A stretch of DNA of 64,000 bases from Candidatus Heimdallarchaeum endolithica (GTDB lineage: Archaea; Asgardarchaeota; Heimdallarchaeia; Heimdallarchaeales; Heimdallarchaeaceae): the NCBI GenBank assembly GCA_021513715.1, contig CP084167.1:2009943-2073942 (forward strand). The letters run 5' to 3'. This document shows positions 1 through 9,441 of the stretch, one piece after another (the stretch's first letter is position 1; each line of letters opens with the position of its first letter). Position numbers and translations under genes: made by a program. The notes beneath the pieces are model-generated. The model was not told the DNA's origin. It worked only from the letters and a program-made list of their open reading frames with translations, and ran no database searches.

Positions 1-401
1 CCAAGAATTAGAGCATATCCTCCACTTGAGCGAATAATCCTGCCACCATCACCTGGAGTGAGTTCTATGTTAAAGACAGGAGTACCATCGGGTATAAATT
101 GTAATGGAAGGGTATTATTTATTTGTATAGAAGCTGCTGCGCCATACTCAATCTGTTGACCAACTCTAACACCTTCAGAGACTAAACTAACCTTTTTAAG
201 ATCATCTTCAAATAGAACTCTCGCAATAGGAGCTCCTCTTCCAGGATCATGGATAATATCCTTAACTACACCAGTAATTTTTCCAGAGTATTCTATTTTG
301 GAGAGTTTTCTATATTTTATGCTTCCTTTTCTTTTATGAGAAGCTGCGCGAAATTGTGATGTTCCTCTTCCGCGTCTTTGTACTAAAATTTTCTTACCCA
401 T
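1..401 (-). CDS. rpl2: Ribosomal protein uL2 (L2), C-terminus cut by the window edge
   Basis: Translation of the minus strand from the ATG at 399-401 begins MGKKILVQRRGRG and continues with FRAASHKRKG and EYGAAASIQI, which is the N-terminal part of archaeal/eukaryotic ribosomal protein L2. uL2 binds 23S rRNA near the peptidyl transferase centre. A strong GGTGGTGA ribosome-binding site lies just upstream of the ATG. It is the fourth gene of the uL3-uL4-uL23-uL2 order that is standard in archaea, 12 bp after uL23. About 133 codons are visible; the C-terminal part lies outside the window. Confidence 0.95.
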   Translation of the reverse strand, partial: MGKKILVQRRGRGTSQFRAASHKRKGSIKYRKLSKIEYSGKITGVVKDIIHDPGRGAPIARVLFEDDLKKVSLVSEGVRVGQQIEYGAAASIQINNTLPLQFIPDGTPVFNIELTPGDGGRIIRSSGGYALIL

Positions 402-413
402 ATTTTCACCACC

Positions 414-674
414 TTAGAACAGACCCATCTTTGAAGCAATGTCTGCAGCATCATCAAATTCGCTCAATTTTACATATGCCTTTTTCGTACCTCGTGGAGT
501 AATTAAAGTATTAACTTTTTCTACTTTGACATTATACAACTTTTCTATTGCTTCCTTGATTTGATGTTTCGTTGCTCTACGATCAACTAGGACGACAAGT
601 TTATTTTCTCTTTCAATTAACTCAAAATCTTTCTCGCTAATTAAAGGTTTCTTGATTATATTGTACAAATCCAT
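414..674 (-). CDS. rpl23: Ribosomal protein uL23 (L23)
   Basis: Small (86 aa) 50S protein at the polypeptide exit tunnel and a docking site for SRP and nascent-chain factors. The sequence has the usual [10 protein letters not shown] start, the [15 protein letters not shown] helix and the [16 protein letters not shown] strands of the family. The frame is open to a GTG at 683 whose GTGA overlaps the uL4 stop. I chose the ATG at 672-674 because the GGTGA there is better read as its ribosome-binding site and [10 protein letters not shown] matches the usual archaeal N-terminus. Lies between uL4 and uL2 in the ribosomal protein operon. Confidence 0.95.
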   Translation of the reverse strand: MDLYNIIKKPLISEKDFELIERENKLVVLVDRRATKHQIKEAIEKLYNVKVEKVNTLITPRGTKKAYVKLSEFDDAADIASKMGLF

Positions 675-679
675 CATCC

Positions 680-1465
680 TCACCTATATTTTTCATTTAA
701 ATATGCAACAGCTTTTTCAGTCCAAATTGTTAGTCGACCTGGATCGGCTCCGGGAGCAAGTAACTCTGTTTTTAATTTATTAACTGGTTTCACATCAACA
801 CCCAAAACATTTCTAGCAGCTTTGAGAATGGGACTATCGTCACTACCCACAATAATTAATGGTCCAACAGGCGTCTTATATCTTCTTCCGCGCATCTTTC
901 CTTTTCCAGGACGGATACGACGACCATTTTTAACCCTCTCTAGGTCAGCTCCAACACCCAAATTGTTTAACAATTTAATTGCATCTTTTGTCTTTGATAT
1001 TTCCTCTGCTTTTTCCTCTACAATTATTGGAAATTCTATAGCATCATTAAAGCGATGTCCTCTCTCTCGTACTGCATCTTTTAGCGCGGTAAAAGCGATA
1101 GAAGATTTTAAAGCGAGAAGGTGCTCTTTTTTGTTGATTTTCTCGATAATGTTTTTAGTACTTTTTGGGGGATGAGCTTTATGCCCACCTCTTGCTTGTG
1201 GTACAAAAGCTCCGCGTTGGGCGCTATGGGTTCGTGTTCCTTTTGTTCGAGGGACTCTTGCAGCTCCTCGTCCAGGGCCCCAATTTTCTACAGAAACCAG
1301 CCGACCAGCTAAAGGACTAACTCCTTTTGGTTGCCTATTCCAACTTTGTTCTGCAAGGACAGCACGTTTGATTACATCTTTCCTTAATGGAGTTTCAAAA
1401 ACAATAGGCAGTTCTATTTCAACATTTGTCTTTGTACCATTTACTGACATTATAATAGCTTTCAT
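680..1465 (-). CDS. rpl4: Ribosomal protein uL4 (L4, eukaryotic/archaeal L4e type)
   Basis: Full-length archaeal L4 (261 aa), a large-subunit rRNA-binding protein with an extended loop lining the exit tunnel. The loop region [18 protein letters not shown] and the following [21 protein letters not shown] stretch are diagnostic, as are [15 protein letters not shown] and the C-terminal [14 protein letters not shown]. The ATG at 1463-1465 follows a GGTGA ribosome-binding site six bases upstream. It starts 5 bp after the uL3 stop, so the two are almost certainly co-transcribed and translationally coupled. Confidence 0.96.
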   Translation of the reverse strand: MKAIIMSVNGTKTNVEIELPIVFETPLRKDVIKRAVLAEQSWNRQPKGVSPLAGRLVSVENWGPGRGAARVPRTKGTRTHSAQRGAFVPQARGGHKAHPPKSTKNIIEKINKKEHLLALKSSIAFTALKDAVRERGHRFNDAIEFPIIVEEKAEEISKTKDAIKLLNNLGVGADLERVKNGRRIRPGKGKMRGRRYKTPVGPLIIVGSDDSPILKAARNVLGVDVKPVNKLKTELLAPGADPGRLTIWTEKAVAYLNEKYR

Positions 1466-1470
1466 TCATT

Positions 1471-2472
1471 TCACCCTTGTTGACTTTTCCTTGATATATA
1501 TGTTATCTGCGGCTCTTTTTCTTGCTGAGGAGTCTTTCTCATAGGTTTTCTCAAAAAAACAGTACGCTTTTTGCTTCCAGGAATTGAACCTTTAAGTAAA
1601 ACATAATTGTTTTTTACTTCCCCATAGTTAATAAAGCCTCCGTCAGGAATAATTTCCTTGCCATCAGAACCTATTTGCATAATTCGTTTGTTGTATTCTG
1701 TACGAGTATGAAAACCCATTTGCCCATGTCTGGGAACAGTCCACATTGTTCGTGCTGGGTGCCAAGGTCCTATTGAACCAACACCACGTTTTGTTCCTTT
1801 AGATTTATGTTGTAGTATTTTAATTCCATGTCTTTTAACTGGTCCTTGAAAACCTTTTCCCTTTGTAACTGCAATTACATCGGCAAATTCTCCGGCTTTG
1901 AACACATCTCGTATCATCACTTCTTTACCTAATAAAGACAGACCATATTCAAATCCTTCAGAAGGGCTATTACAACCGATTTTTATTTCACTAATAGAGG
2001 GGGTTTTCGTTCCAATTCCAGTCAAGTATGGTTGTGTATGTACTATAGCTCTGATCTCCACCATTTCGGGGAGTTTTGCTTCAAAGTTCTTTTTTGCTTT
2101 CTCAAAATCGTATTTTTTAGGAGTTTTAACACGCCGACGTAATTCTTCCTTATATTCAGAAGAGAAGAGATCAGCTGAAATACTAAGACCATAAGGAGTC
2201 TTAGCGTAGCCGCGGAGACCATAAACAACAATTGGCGGGGTCTCAATAACAGTGCAAGCTACTGTTACCTCGCGGTTCGCCAGATGACTTTGCCGGCGAT
2301 CCTCTATATACGATAGTTGGCTCATTCCCGCTTTGATACCTAAGAAACCAAGCAACTTTGGCTGTCCATTATATGCTGGCCAAGCTCTTGGTTTAGGAGT
2401 AATCCTTGCGGCTCTATTCCTTCTGTATCCAAGCGATGAGCGACGAGGTGCATGGCTTGTTCTACTTCCCAT
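1471..2472 (-). CDS. rpl3: Ribosomal protein uL3 (L3), first gene of the ribosomal protein operon
   Basis: Archaeal uL3 of normal length (333 aa), an early-assembly large-subunit protein reaching the peptidyl transferase centre. Visible landmarks are the basic N-terminus ending near KLLGFLGIKAGMS, the TKGKGFQGPVKRHGIK segment, the KRGVGSIGPWHPARTMWTVP loop and the C-terminal KRTVFLRKPMR. The ATG at 2470-2472 is preceded by GTGAT. It is the first gene of the visible operon; the 145-bp gap to nob1 upstream holds a 10-bp inverted repeat that probably marks the operon promoter or an operator. Confidence 0.96.
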   Translation of the reverse strand: MGSRTSHAPRRSSLGYRRNRAARITPKPRAWPAYNGQPKLLGFLGIKAGMSQLSYIEDRRQSHLANREVTVACTVIETPPIVVYGLRGYAKTPYGLSISADLFSSEYKEELRRRVKTPKKYDFEKAKKNFEAKLPEMVEIRAIVHTQPYLTGIGTKTPSISEIKIGCNSPSEGFEYGLSLLGKEVMIRDVFKAGEFADVIAVTKGKGFQGPVKRHGIKILQHKSKGTKRGVGSIGPWHPARTMWTVPRHGQMGFHTRTEYNKRIMQIGSDGKEIIPDGGFINYGEVKNNYVLLKGSIPGSKKRTVFLRKPMRKTPQQEKEPQITYISRKSQQG

Positions 2473-2508
2473 GTTATCACATCTTTATTTTTATTTTTTT
2501 ATCATAAA

Positions 2509-2539
2509 ACCAGTTTGTTATTTTAATATACAAACTGGT
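2509..2539. promoter_or_regulatory. 10-bp perfect inverted repeat around an AT-rich core, upstream of rpl3
   Basis: ACCAGTTTGT at 2509-2518 is exactly complementary to ACAAACTGGT at 2530-2539, separated by 11 AT-only bases. The core reads ATATTAAAATA on the coding strand and lies about 50 bp before the rpl3 ATG, a plausible place for a TATA box with a short leader. The arms could be an operator across the TATA element, or an RNA hairpin in the leader. A terminator for nob1 is less likely because no run of T follows directly on the minus strand. Function is inferred from position only. Confidence 0.45.
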
Positions 2540-2617
2540 ATCTTATGCTTGTATTCCGAAAATCATTTTGCTCATATAAAGATGTTGTTTTGCGTTTTTT
2601 ATAAAACAACTAAAAAG

Positions 2618-3151
2618 CTACACTTTTCGAAAATAACGTTTTAAAGGACTCCCACAATCTGCACAACAGTCTAGTTTTTTTGAGAACTGAGCTCCACATA
2701 CAGTACATTTCCAGTAATATTTTTTTCTCTTTGTAATTTTAAAAAAGGAAGATAATACTCTGATATTAAATATATTACAAAGATTCTGGATTGCATTGTC
2801 ATCAGAAATAATAGTAAACTCTGGGTTTTCTATTGCAAGAGCTATAACATTAAGATCGTAACTCGACAATCGCTCATATTCACCAGCCTGTTTAGCTAGA
2901 TTAACTGCATTAGAGAGCGAAAAAGAAGAAGGCATGAGAAAGATTATGTTTTTTTTACTCTCAAGGAGGGTTAAAACTAAATTACTTTCAAATGATTTTA
3001 ATTCCTCTTTAATATTAGCTGGAACAATAACAACACAATCATCTGTGAGAAACCAATCTTTTGCTAGAATCTGAATTATGACTGTAGAATCTAGAATTAG
3101 TTTTTTTGGAAAATTTTCGGGTAAACTTCGCTTTTGAACCAATTCATTCAC
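2618..3151 (-). CDS. nob1: Nob1-type endoribonuclease (PIN domain plus zinc ribbon)
   Basis: 177-aa protein with an N-terminal PIN nuclease domain and a C-terminal zinc ribbon, the archaeal Nob1 architecture. Nob1 cleaves the 3' end of pre-16S rRNA in late small-subunit maturation. Likely metal-binding acidic residues are D21 (LDSTVI), E50, D99 (SYDLNV) and D117/D118 (ISDDNA). The ribbon is C149-x2-C152 with C162/C163 and C166. The start is a GTG whose GTGA overlaps the stop of the NAD kinase gene, a typical coupled arrangement. Its partner Pno1/Dim2 appears elsewhere in the window (10753-11406). Confidence 0.9.
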   Translation of the reverse strand: MNELVQKRSLPENFPKKLILDSTVIIQILAKDWFLTDDCVVIVPANIKEELKSFESNLVLTLLESKKNIIFLMPSSFSLSNAVNLAKQAGEYERLSSYDLNVIALAIENPEFTIISDDNAIQNLCNIFNIRVLSSFFKITKRKKYYWKCTVCGAQFSKKLDCCADCGSPLKRYFRKV

Positions 3152-3981
3152 CGAATACGCTCCAGCAGTTTATTTCGAACACGTTTTATATAATTGTCAG
3201 AAAATCTAATAAACCTGATTTTTTCGCCAGATTTGTAGATTTTTACATTTTCATTGTATCCTAATGTATAGTGCGCTTGTCCATCAACCACAACGATTCC
3301 TGTTCTAAATTTAGCCTCATTAGTAACTGTTACTACTGTATCAGTCGAAAAAACAATTGGTGAAACGTTTACAATAAAGGGGCAAATTGGAACAAGACAA
3401 AAAGCTTCTACATTAGGCATTATAAGGGGTCCTCCAGCAGATCTTGCATATGCACTCGAACCAGCACTTGTTGAAACAATTACACCATCGCCCTCAATAA
3501 CATAAAACAATTTATTGTTAATTTCAACCTTTAACCTCATGATATTCCCATGATTCTTTGGAACGATGGTTATATCATTAACGGCAGAAATAGGCGGATA
3601 AGACTCTGATGAAACTGCTACTGTTGAAAACTCTTCTATAATAAATTCATCATTCAAAATTTTATTAATTGCCCAATCTAACTTTTGAGGAATTATTTCA
3701 GTAAGAAACCCTACACGACCACAATTAACTCCCAAAATCGGAGATTCTTTCCATTGAGTAAAAGTTTTTAGTATAGTACCATCTCCCCCAAAAACAACAA
3801 TTAGATCAGGTTGTTGTCCTTGTATTATAAAGTCAGATTTTCTCAAATTTTTGGCTAATACTTGGCTTAAAGCGACCTTATAACCTTTTCCTAACAACAT
3901 AGAAAGCGCTTCTGAAGCAGAAATCAAAGCACTTTCCTTTTCTGATGAAACTAGAAGTATTAAAGAATCTTTTGTCAGCAA
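3148..3981 (-). CDS. nadK: NAD kinase
   Basis: ATP- or polyphosphate-dependent NAD kinase making NADP, cytosolic. The hallmark GGDGT lies at residues 65-69 (IVVFGGDGTILKTF), followed by GVNCGRVGFL, AVNDI and the STSAGSSAYARSAGGPLI motif equivalent to the conserved T-G-S-T-A-Y segment. Length (277 aa) is normal. The start is TTG (3979-3981) preceded by AAGGG; no better start is in frame. It is the first gene of a pair with nob1 (4-bp overlap) and diverges from truA across about 230 bp of AT-rich DNA that should hold both promoters. Confidence 0.93.
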   Translation of the reverse strand: MLTKDSLILLVSSEKESALISASEALSMLLGKGYKVALSQVLAKNLRKSDFIIQGQQPDLIVVFGGDGTILKTFTQWKESPILGVNCGRVGFLTEIIPQKLDWAINKILNDEFIIEEFSTVAVSSESYPPISAVNDITIVPKNHGNIMRLKVEINNKLFYVIEGDGVIVSTSAGSSAYARSAGGPLIMPNVEAFCLVPICPFIVNVSPIVFSTDTVVTVTNEAKFRTGIVVVDGQAHYTLGYNENVKIYKSGEKIRFIRFSDNYIKRVRNKLLERIR

Positions 3982-4210
3982 TGCCCTTCTAAAGAAAATA
4001 AGAATAATCTAATAAAAATATTGGGTTGGACATAAATTATTATAATTAAGTATTAATAAGGTACCTAATCTCAGAAAATTCAAATAAAGTATCCTTTAAT
4101 TTTTATTGAGTATTATAACAAACTTATACTGTTTATTCAAGACACATAATATAATTTTCTTCAACAAAATATAATTTTAAAAAGTATTAGTACTAAAACG
4201 AATTGATAGA

Positions 4211-5050
4211 ATGCGATATGCAGTAAAAGTTTTTTATTTGGGTGATTATTATTATGGTTACCAAAGACAACCTAATGTACCTACTGTAGAAGGTACAATT
4301 ATCAATGCACTAAAGAAGGCAGGATACATTACTGATGTAAAAACAAGTAATTTTGCAAGTGCAACACGGACTGACCGTTATGTAAGTGCATTAGGAAATT
4401 GTTTCGCTTTTAATACAAAAAAGGATCTAATAATTACCCAATTAAATCATTTTTTACCACACAATAACAGTATTATTTGTTGGGCAAAAAGTACCGTAGA
4501 CGAAGATTTTTCTCCAAGGTTTGCAAAACTGAAAAAATATTGGTATTTTCTCTCAAGAAACTACATAAATGAAAAACAGTTATCAATTAATGACATAAAA
4601 AAAGTATGTAAAAAATTCGAGGGAACCCACGATTTTAGATTATTTTCAAAGTTTAATGAAAAAGATACTATACGATCAATTGACAAAATTAATTTAATTG
4701 AAAATCAAGATAGTTTAATTTTAGAATTCATCGGTCAATCATTTCTTTGGCAGCAAATTAGAAGAATTATATCCTACACTTTATCATTTCCTTTTCTACC
4801 AGAACAGTTTCAAAACACAGAGGAATTATTAAGGGAAAATAGCATAAATCACCTTCCCCTTAAACCAGCAAGTCCACACCACCTTTTATTTGTTGAGCAT
4901 TATTATGAAAATCTTAATTGGAAAGTAAACCAAACCACATTAAAAAAAATATTATCATATTCAATGTTTCAAACTTTTGAACTCGATTCAAAATATGCTA
5001 GATTCAAAAAGCAATGGTCCTTTTTTAAAGATATGATCGAAGAAAATTAA
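4211..5050 (+). CDS. truA: tRNA pseudouridine synthase TruA family
   Basis: Converts uridines 38-40 in the anticodon stem-loop of tRNAs to pseudouridine. The protein (279 aa) starts RYAVKVFYLGDYYYGYQRQP and holds the catalytic aspartate D55 in ATRTDRYVSALG. Later landmarks are FSPRFAKLKKYWYFL, the GTHDFRLFSK motif and IGQSFLWQQIRRI. The substrate range of archaeal TruA/Pus3-like proteins differs between lineages, so the exact positions modified are not certain. Monocistronic, divergent from nadK; the ATG lies about 30 bp after a TTTAAAAAG TATA-like box. Confidence 0.92.
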   Translation: MRYAVKVFYLGDYYYGYQRQPNVPTVEGTIINALKKAGYITDVKTSNFASATRTDRYVSALGNCFAFNTKKDLIITQLNHFLPHNNSIICWAKSTVDEDFSPRFAKLKKYWYFLSRNYINEKQLSINDIKKVCKKFEGTHDFRLFSKFNEKDTIRSIDKINLIENQDSLILEFIGQSFLWQQIRRIISYTLSFPFLPEQFQNTEELLRENSINHLPLKPASPHHLLFVEHYYENLNWKVNQTTLKKILSYSMFQTFELDSKYARFKKQWSFFKDMIEEN

Positions 5051-5396
5051 AAAAGCAGTTGGCTCATTTTAGCATTTTCACTACTTGAGCGAATAGAGGT
5101 TATAGATGAAAAAAGACAGTTCTCTTTTTAGGCATCTATTGCATTATTACACACTTTACTTGAAAGGAAAATCTTCAGCTACAGCTTCAGTGGAAAAACA
5201 TTCAAAAACATTCAATCATCTTTTCTGACTCGTTAAATACTCTATTCATCTGAATGACAAAAAACAGGATTAGAAAAATGTATGAACTCAAGCTAATTAT
5301 TTAACTCAAGCAGTCTTAAGAAAACGACAGAAAAGCAATATTTAAAAAATAAAAAAGAACAAAAATCAAAAACAGAAGTAAGAATAAAAAAAGAGT
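5051..5396. other. Gene-free stretch between truA and tRNA-Glu
   Basis: About 346 bp without a credible ORF. The only signal I see is an AT-rich box (ATATTTAAAAAATAAAAAAG, about 5338-5357) some 40 bp before tRNA-Glu, a plausible BRE/TATA promoter for it. No convincing hairpin or repeat was found. Confidence 0.5.
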
Positions 5397-5536
5397 GCCC
5401 TGATGGTGTAGCGCGGCCAATCATAATGGACTCTCACATGTTGAGGTCCGTGGGCCAAAACAGAAGAATCCATTGACCCGGGTTCAAAAAGATAAATGTT
5501 GAGGCATTTATTTTGTAACTCCCGGTCAGGGCACCA
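5397..5536 (+). tRNA. tRNA-Glu (CUC) interrupted by two introns, 3' CCA encoded
   Basis: Acceptor strands GCCCTGA (5397-5403) and TCAGGGC (ending 5532) pair perfectly, with discriminator A5533 and encoded CCA to 5536. The anticodon stem is ATGGA/TCCAT and the anticodon CTC lies at 5433-5435. A 31-nt intron (5437-5467) sits at the canonical 37/38 position. A second insertion splits the T-loop: stem CCGGG (5478-5482) and CCCGG (5521-5525) enclose 38 nt instead of 7, implying another 31-nt intron. That insert can form a TAAATG/CATTTA hairpin. The exact T-loop splice point is ambiguous because AA occurs on both sides. Splicing by a tRNA-splicing endonuclease is inferred. Confidence 0.88.
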
Positions 5537-5565
5537 ATTTCTTTTATAGTATAAATTTTATATTA

Positions 5566-5584
5566 TAAAGCATGTCCAAAAATT
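5566..5584 (+). repeat. Left terminal inverted repeat of the IS5-like element
   Basis: Reads TAAAGCATGTCCAAAAATT and is the exact reverse complement of 6555-6573. It ends 13 bp before the transposase start, so the transposase promoter must overlap the element end or lie in the flanking DNA. Confidence 0.9.
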
Positions 5585-5597
5585 AATTTTTATTAAT

Positions 5598-6542
5598 GTG
5601 GGGGTTTATGTCGGAAGTATGAATTTCTTTCAGATCATAGACCCCCACAAAGCAAGAGAATTCATAATCATTAATGAACCTTTCCTTAAGAAACTGGTGA
5701 AAGAGGAACCGAGAGAAAGCAAGAGAGGGAGAAAGAGAATAGCAGAAAGATGGGTGATACTGGCTTTAGCAATCATTGCTAGAATAGAAGGGATAGCTTG
5801 GAGGAAGTTAGAGGAAAAGTTGTCTTTATGCGATTTTTTGATAGAAGAGGGGTGGATGAAGAAGATTCCTTCTAAATCTACTTTTCATGCAGTGTGGAGA
5901 GCGACAGAAAGTAAAATCTTAGAGCAGTGGATAATAGATTTAGGTAGGGAAATAGTGAGGAAAAAAGGCTTGAAAGCTATGGCAGTGGATAGTTCAGGGT
6001 TTAAAATCCGTCAAGCTTCTGTTTGGCGTTTTCTCAAATGGTCAAGAGGGACACTAAAGAAAACCTCTAAACTTTTCTGGAAGATACACCTTATAGTTGG
6101 TTTACCCTCTCGAGCTATAGTCTCTCTCGCTCATTCTGCTAGTAACACTCACGATAGTAAAGTCTTCGGTTTACTCTGGCAGAAACTTCCTTCTGCACTC
6201 TTGAGACCTTTCTTGCGATTTTATGGAGACTGTGCCTACTGGACAGAAAATATCGTTGGACTTCTTAGCCAACATTCCTTTTTCCCTGTTATTCCCCCAA
6301 AAAGTAATGCTCGTTATCCCTCTCCTCCTCCCCTCGGACCAATAGTTCAAGCTCATCGTCTCTACCCTGGTCTGTATCGTCGTAATCATCATCCCGAGTA
6401 TCGTAGTAGTATTGAACACGTCTTTGGTCTCCTTAAACTCTCTCTTCCCCCAATCCTTGATCGTTTACCCTCCACCATTCTCTCTACCTTGTACAGTTCT
6501 CTTCTCTGTTACAACTACCTTTTACTCCTTCGGACCGTTTAG
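5598..6542 (+). CDS. IS5-family-like DDE transposase
   Basis: 314-aa transposase. An N-terminal helical DNA-binding region (KRGRKRIAERWVILALAIIA, and PSKSTFHAVWR) precedes a DDE catalytic core. Likely catalytic residues are D131 (MAVDSSGFK), D211 (FYGDCAYW) and E273 (RSSIEHVFGLLK), the spacing and context of IS5-type DDE_Tnp_1 enzymes. The frame opens with GTG at 5598; an in-frame ATG at 5619 is an alternative start. Codon use is richer in C in the 3' half than in neighbouring genes, consistent with horizontal origin. No frameshift or stop is visible, so it looks intact. Confidence 0.9.
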   Translation: MGVYVGSMNFFQIIDPHKAREFIIINEPFLKKLVKEEPRESKRGRKRIAERWVILALAIIARIEGIAWRKLEEKLSLCDFLIEEGWMKKIPSKSTFHAVWRATESKILEQWIIDLGREIVRKKGLKAMAVDSSGFKIRQASVWRFLKWSRGTLKKTSKLFWKIHLIVGLPSRAIVSLAHSASNTHDSKVFGLLWQKLPSALLRPFLRFYGDCAYWTENIVGLLSQHSFFPVIPPKSNARYPSPPPLGPIVQAHRLYPGLYRRNHHPEYRSSIEHVFGLLKLSLPPILDRLPSTILSTLYSSLLCYNYLLLLRTV

Positions 6543-6554
6543 TTGGTGAAAAAG

Positions 6555-6573
6555 AATTTTTGGACATGCTTTA
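6555..6573 (-). repeat. Right terminal inverted repeat of the IS5-like element
   Basis: AATTTTTGGACATGCTTTA, exact reverse complement of the left end at 5566-5584. It begins 12 bp after the transposase stop. Confidence 0.9.
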
Positions 6574-6645
6574 ATTTTTAAAAATGCAATTAAAAAATTA
6601 GCTAGAAGAAATTTAAAATTGTCTTGAAGCAAAAAATACTAAATA

Positions 6646-7956
<1,311 letters not shown>

Positions 7957-8092
7957 TTAATTTCCACTCCACATGTAAGTTAAAACTAAAAACAAATAAG
8001 AATTAAAAAGTGCTATGATTGTTGTTTTTTTTTAGAAATTAGAAAAGAAAAGAGAACAATAGAGGTAAAATTAAACGCCTCAGCATTTTTCC

Positions 8093-8671
8093 TTAATTGT
8101 TAAATTTTTTTACATTTTTAAGTAAATGTTTGAATCTATCACTTTTTGTAGTTTTTGTAACTAGATAACTAAATATTTCTGCAGTAAGGATAGGAATTTC
8201 AAATTGATTAAATAAGTTTACAGCTATTTTATAATCAGTTTCATTTCTCGATGAAGTAGCATCAGAAATGACTATAGGAATAAGGTTATGTTCAAGAGCT
8301 CCAAGAGCTGTTTGTAAAACACAAATGTGGGTCTCCACTCCAACAATTATAAAATATTTTAGAGAGAAATAGGAGTTAAGGTGTTTAACAAAATTTTCAT
8401 TATCAAAACAATTAAATTCCATCTTTTGAATAACTGTTACCTTATCATCTACAATTGAACTTAGAGATCCAATTGTAGATCCTAGTCCCTTTGGATATTG
8501 TTCAGTGAAAAAAACAGGAATATTAAAGGCTATGGCATTAGATAATAAAAACTCTATTTTATTAAGAACATCTTTCCAATTTTTTGTTGCAGACAAAATT
8601 GATTGTTGTGCATCAATAACGACAATAACTGAGTTTAAATGATCCATATCATTTAAATTTACATTTTTCAT
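8093..8671 (-). CDS. Isochorismatase-fold cysteine hydrolase, ISOC2-like
   Basis: Cytosolic hydrolase of the isochorismatase/nicotinamidase superfamily. With the ATG at 8669-8671 (192 aa) the catalytic triad would be D20 (VVIDAQQS), K83 (VIQKMEF) and C117 (VGVETHICVLQTA). The segment TEQYPKGLGST resembles the ISOC1/ISOC2 branch rather than nicotinamidases, so the substrate is unknown. The frame is open to a TTG at 8683; the GGAG lies one base before that TTG and 13 before the ATG, so the start is not settled. It diverges from the gelsolin gene. Confidence 0.8.
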   Translation of the reverse strand: MKNVNLNDMDHLNSVIVVIDAQQSILSATKNWKDVLNKIEFLLSNAIAFNIPVFFTEQYPKGLGSTIGSLSSIVDDKVTVIQKMEFNCFDNENFVKHLNSYFSLKYFIIVGVETHICVLQTALGALEHNLIPIVISDATSSRNETDYKIAVNLFNQFEIPILTAEIFSYLVTKTTKSDRFKHLLKNVKKFNN

Positions 8672-8760
8672 AATTTGCTTCAAACTCCTGTGCTAAAAAG
8701 TATTTCGAATGGGTTTTGTTTCTTAAAAAGACTTTTATTGCATTGTTCGATAATATTCAT

Positions 8761-9441
8761 ATGCAAGTTTATCATGTAATTAAAAAAGAACTAAAAGAAC
8801 TAAAATCTCCATACACTTTTTTAGATGGAGATGTTTATGTTGTTGAAACTGATAATATTCTCTGGGTTTGGATTGGTAAAAGGAGCTATGCTGACGACAA
8901 AGCTGTAGGTGCGTGGGCAGCCAAGGTTATTGAAGAAAAAAACAAAAAACTAGAGATCAAAACAATAATGCAAGGTGATGAACCTCCAGAATTTCTAGAT
9001 ATAATAGAATTTGAAGTAAAGAGAGGAGATACACCTGGTTTTCTTAAGCACATAGATATAAAGGTAAAGAAGGATTTTCGTCTATTACATATTGAACAAA
9101 ATGAAAAAGGAGAGGTAATTACTAAAGAAATTCCTATTGAGTATAAATTATTTGAGTCCGATGATGCATTTGTTCTTGACTTTTATAATGAGATTTACAT
9201 ATGGATAGGTAAAGATTGTCAAGTTAAAGAAAAATATGAAGCAGGAAAAATAGCTAGAAAGCTAGAAGTTGAACGTAAGAGAACACCCATTGTATATGTT
9301 ATTGAAGAAGGTGACGAACCAGAAGGATTCAGAGATATGATCACAAAAATGGCTTGGAGAGATGCTGCACTGGAACTAAGAAACGATGACAAGAAAGAAG
9401 ATTCTTCTAAAAGAAAAAAATGGTGGCAATTCTGGAAGTAA
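8761..9441 (+). CDS. Two-domain gelsolin-like protein (Asgard 2DGel type)
   Basis: 226 aa holding two tandem gelsolin-like folds: domain 1 about residues 5-95 with the signature LWVWIGKRSYADDKAVG and KTIMQGDEPPEFLD, domain 2 about 105-205 with IYIWIGKDCQVKEKYEAG and YVIEEGDEPEGFRDM. The W-x-W/I-G-K strand followed by an acidic GDEPPEF segment is typical of gelsolin/villin repeats. A basic aromatic tail (KRKKWWQFWK) ends the protein and could bind membrane or actin. Two-domain gelsolins that regulate actin are known from Asgard archaea, and that role is inferred here. I start at the ATG at 8761; the longer frame needs a TTG at 8716. Confidence 0.88.
   Translation: MQVYHVIKKELKELKSPYTFLDGDVYVVETDNILWVWIGKRSYADDKAVGAWAAKVIEEKNKKLEIKTIMQGDEPPEFLDIIEFEVKRGDTPGFLKHIDIKVKKDFRLLHIEQNEKGEVITKEIPIEYKLFESDDAFVLDFYNEIYIWIGKDCQVKEKYEAGKIARKLEVERKRTPIVYVIEEGDEPEGFRDMITKMAWRDAALELRNDDKKEDSSKRKKWWQFWK

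Larger units (their letters stand above)
5566..6573 (+). mobile_element. Complete IS5-like insertion sequence with 19-bp terminal inverted repeats
   Basis: A single transposase gene is framed by perfect 19-bp inverted repeats (5566-5584 and 6555-6573, starting TAAAGCATGTCC). The outermost TA may be a target-site duplication rather than part of the repeat, in which case each repeat is 17 bp starting AAGC. The element is about 1.0 kb and has inserted 30 bp downstream of tRNA-Glu. Intact ends and an intact reading frame suggest a recent or still functional insertion. No second copy is present in this window. Confidence 0.9.

Noticed and set aside
822..1312. Plus-strand ORFs across the uL4 gene
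   Set aside because: They overlap the ribosomal protein uL4 reading frame completely and have no homology-like features.
5437..5467. tRNA-Glu as a pseudogene because of inserted sequence
   Set aside because: All stems close perfectly once the two 31-nt inserts are removed and CCA is encoded, so it is better read as an intron-containing gene.
8716..8760. N-terminal extension of the gelsolin gene to the TTG at 8716
   Set aside because: The added 15 residues have no gelsolin character and the ATG at 8761 begins right before the first conserved strand.
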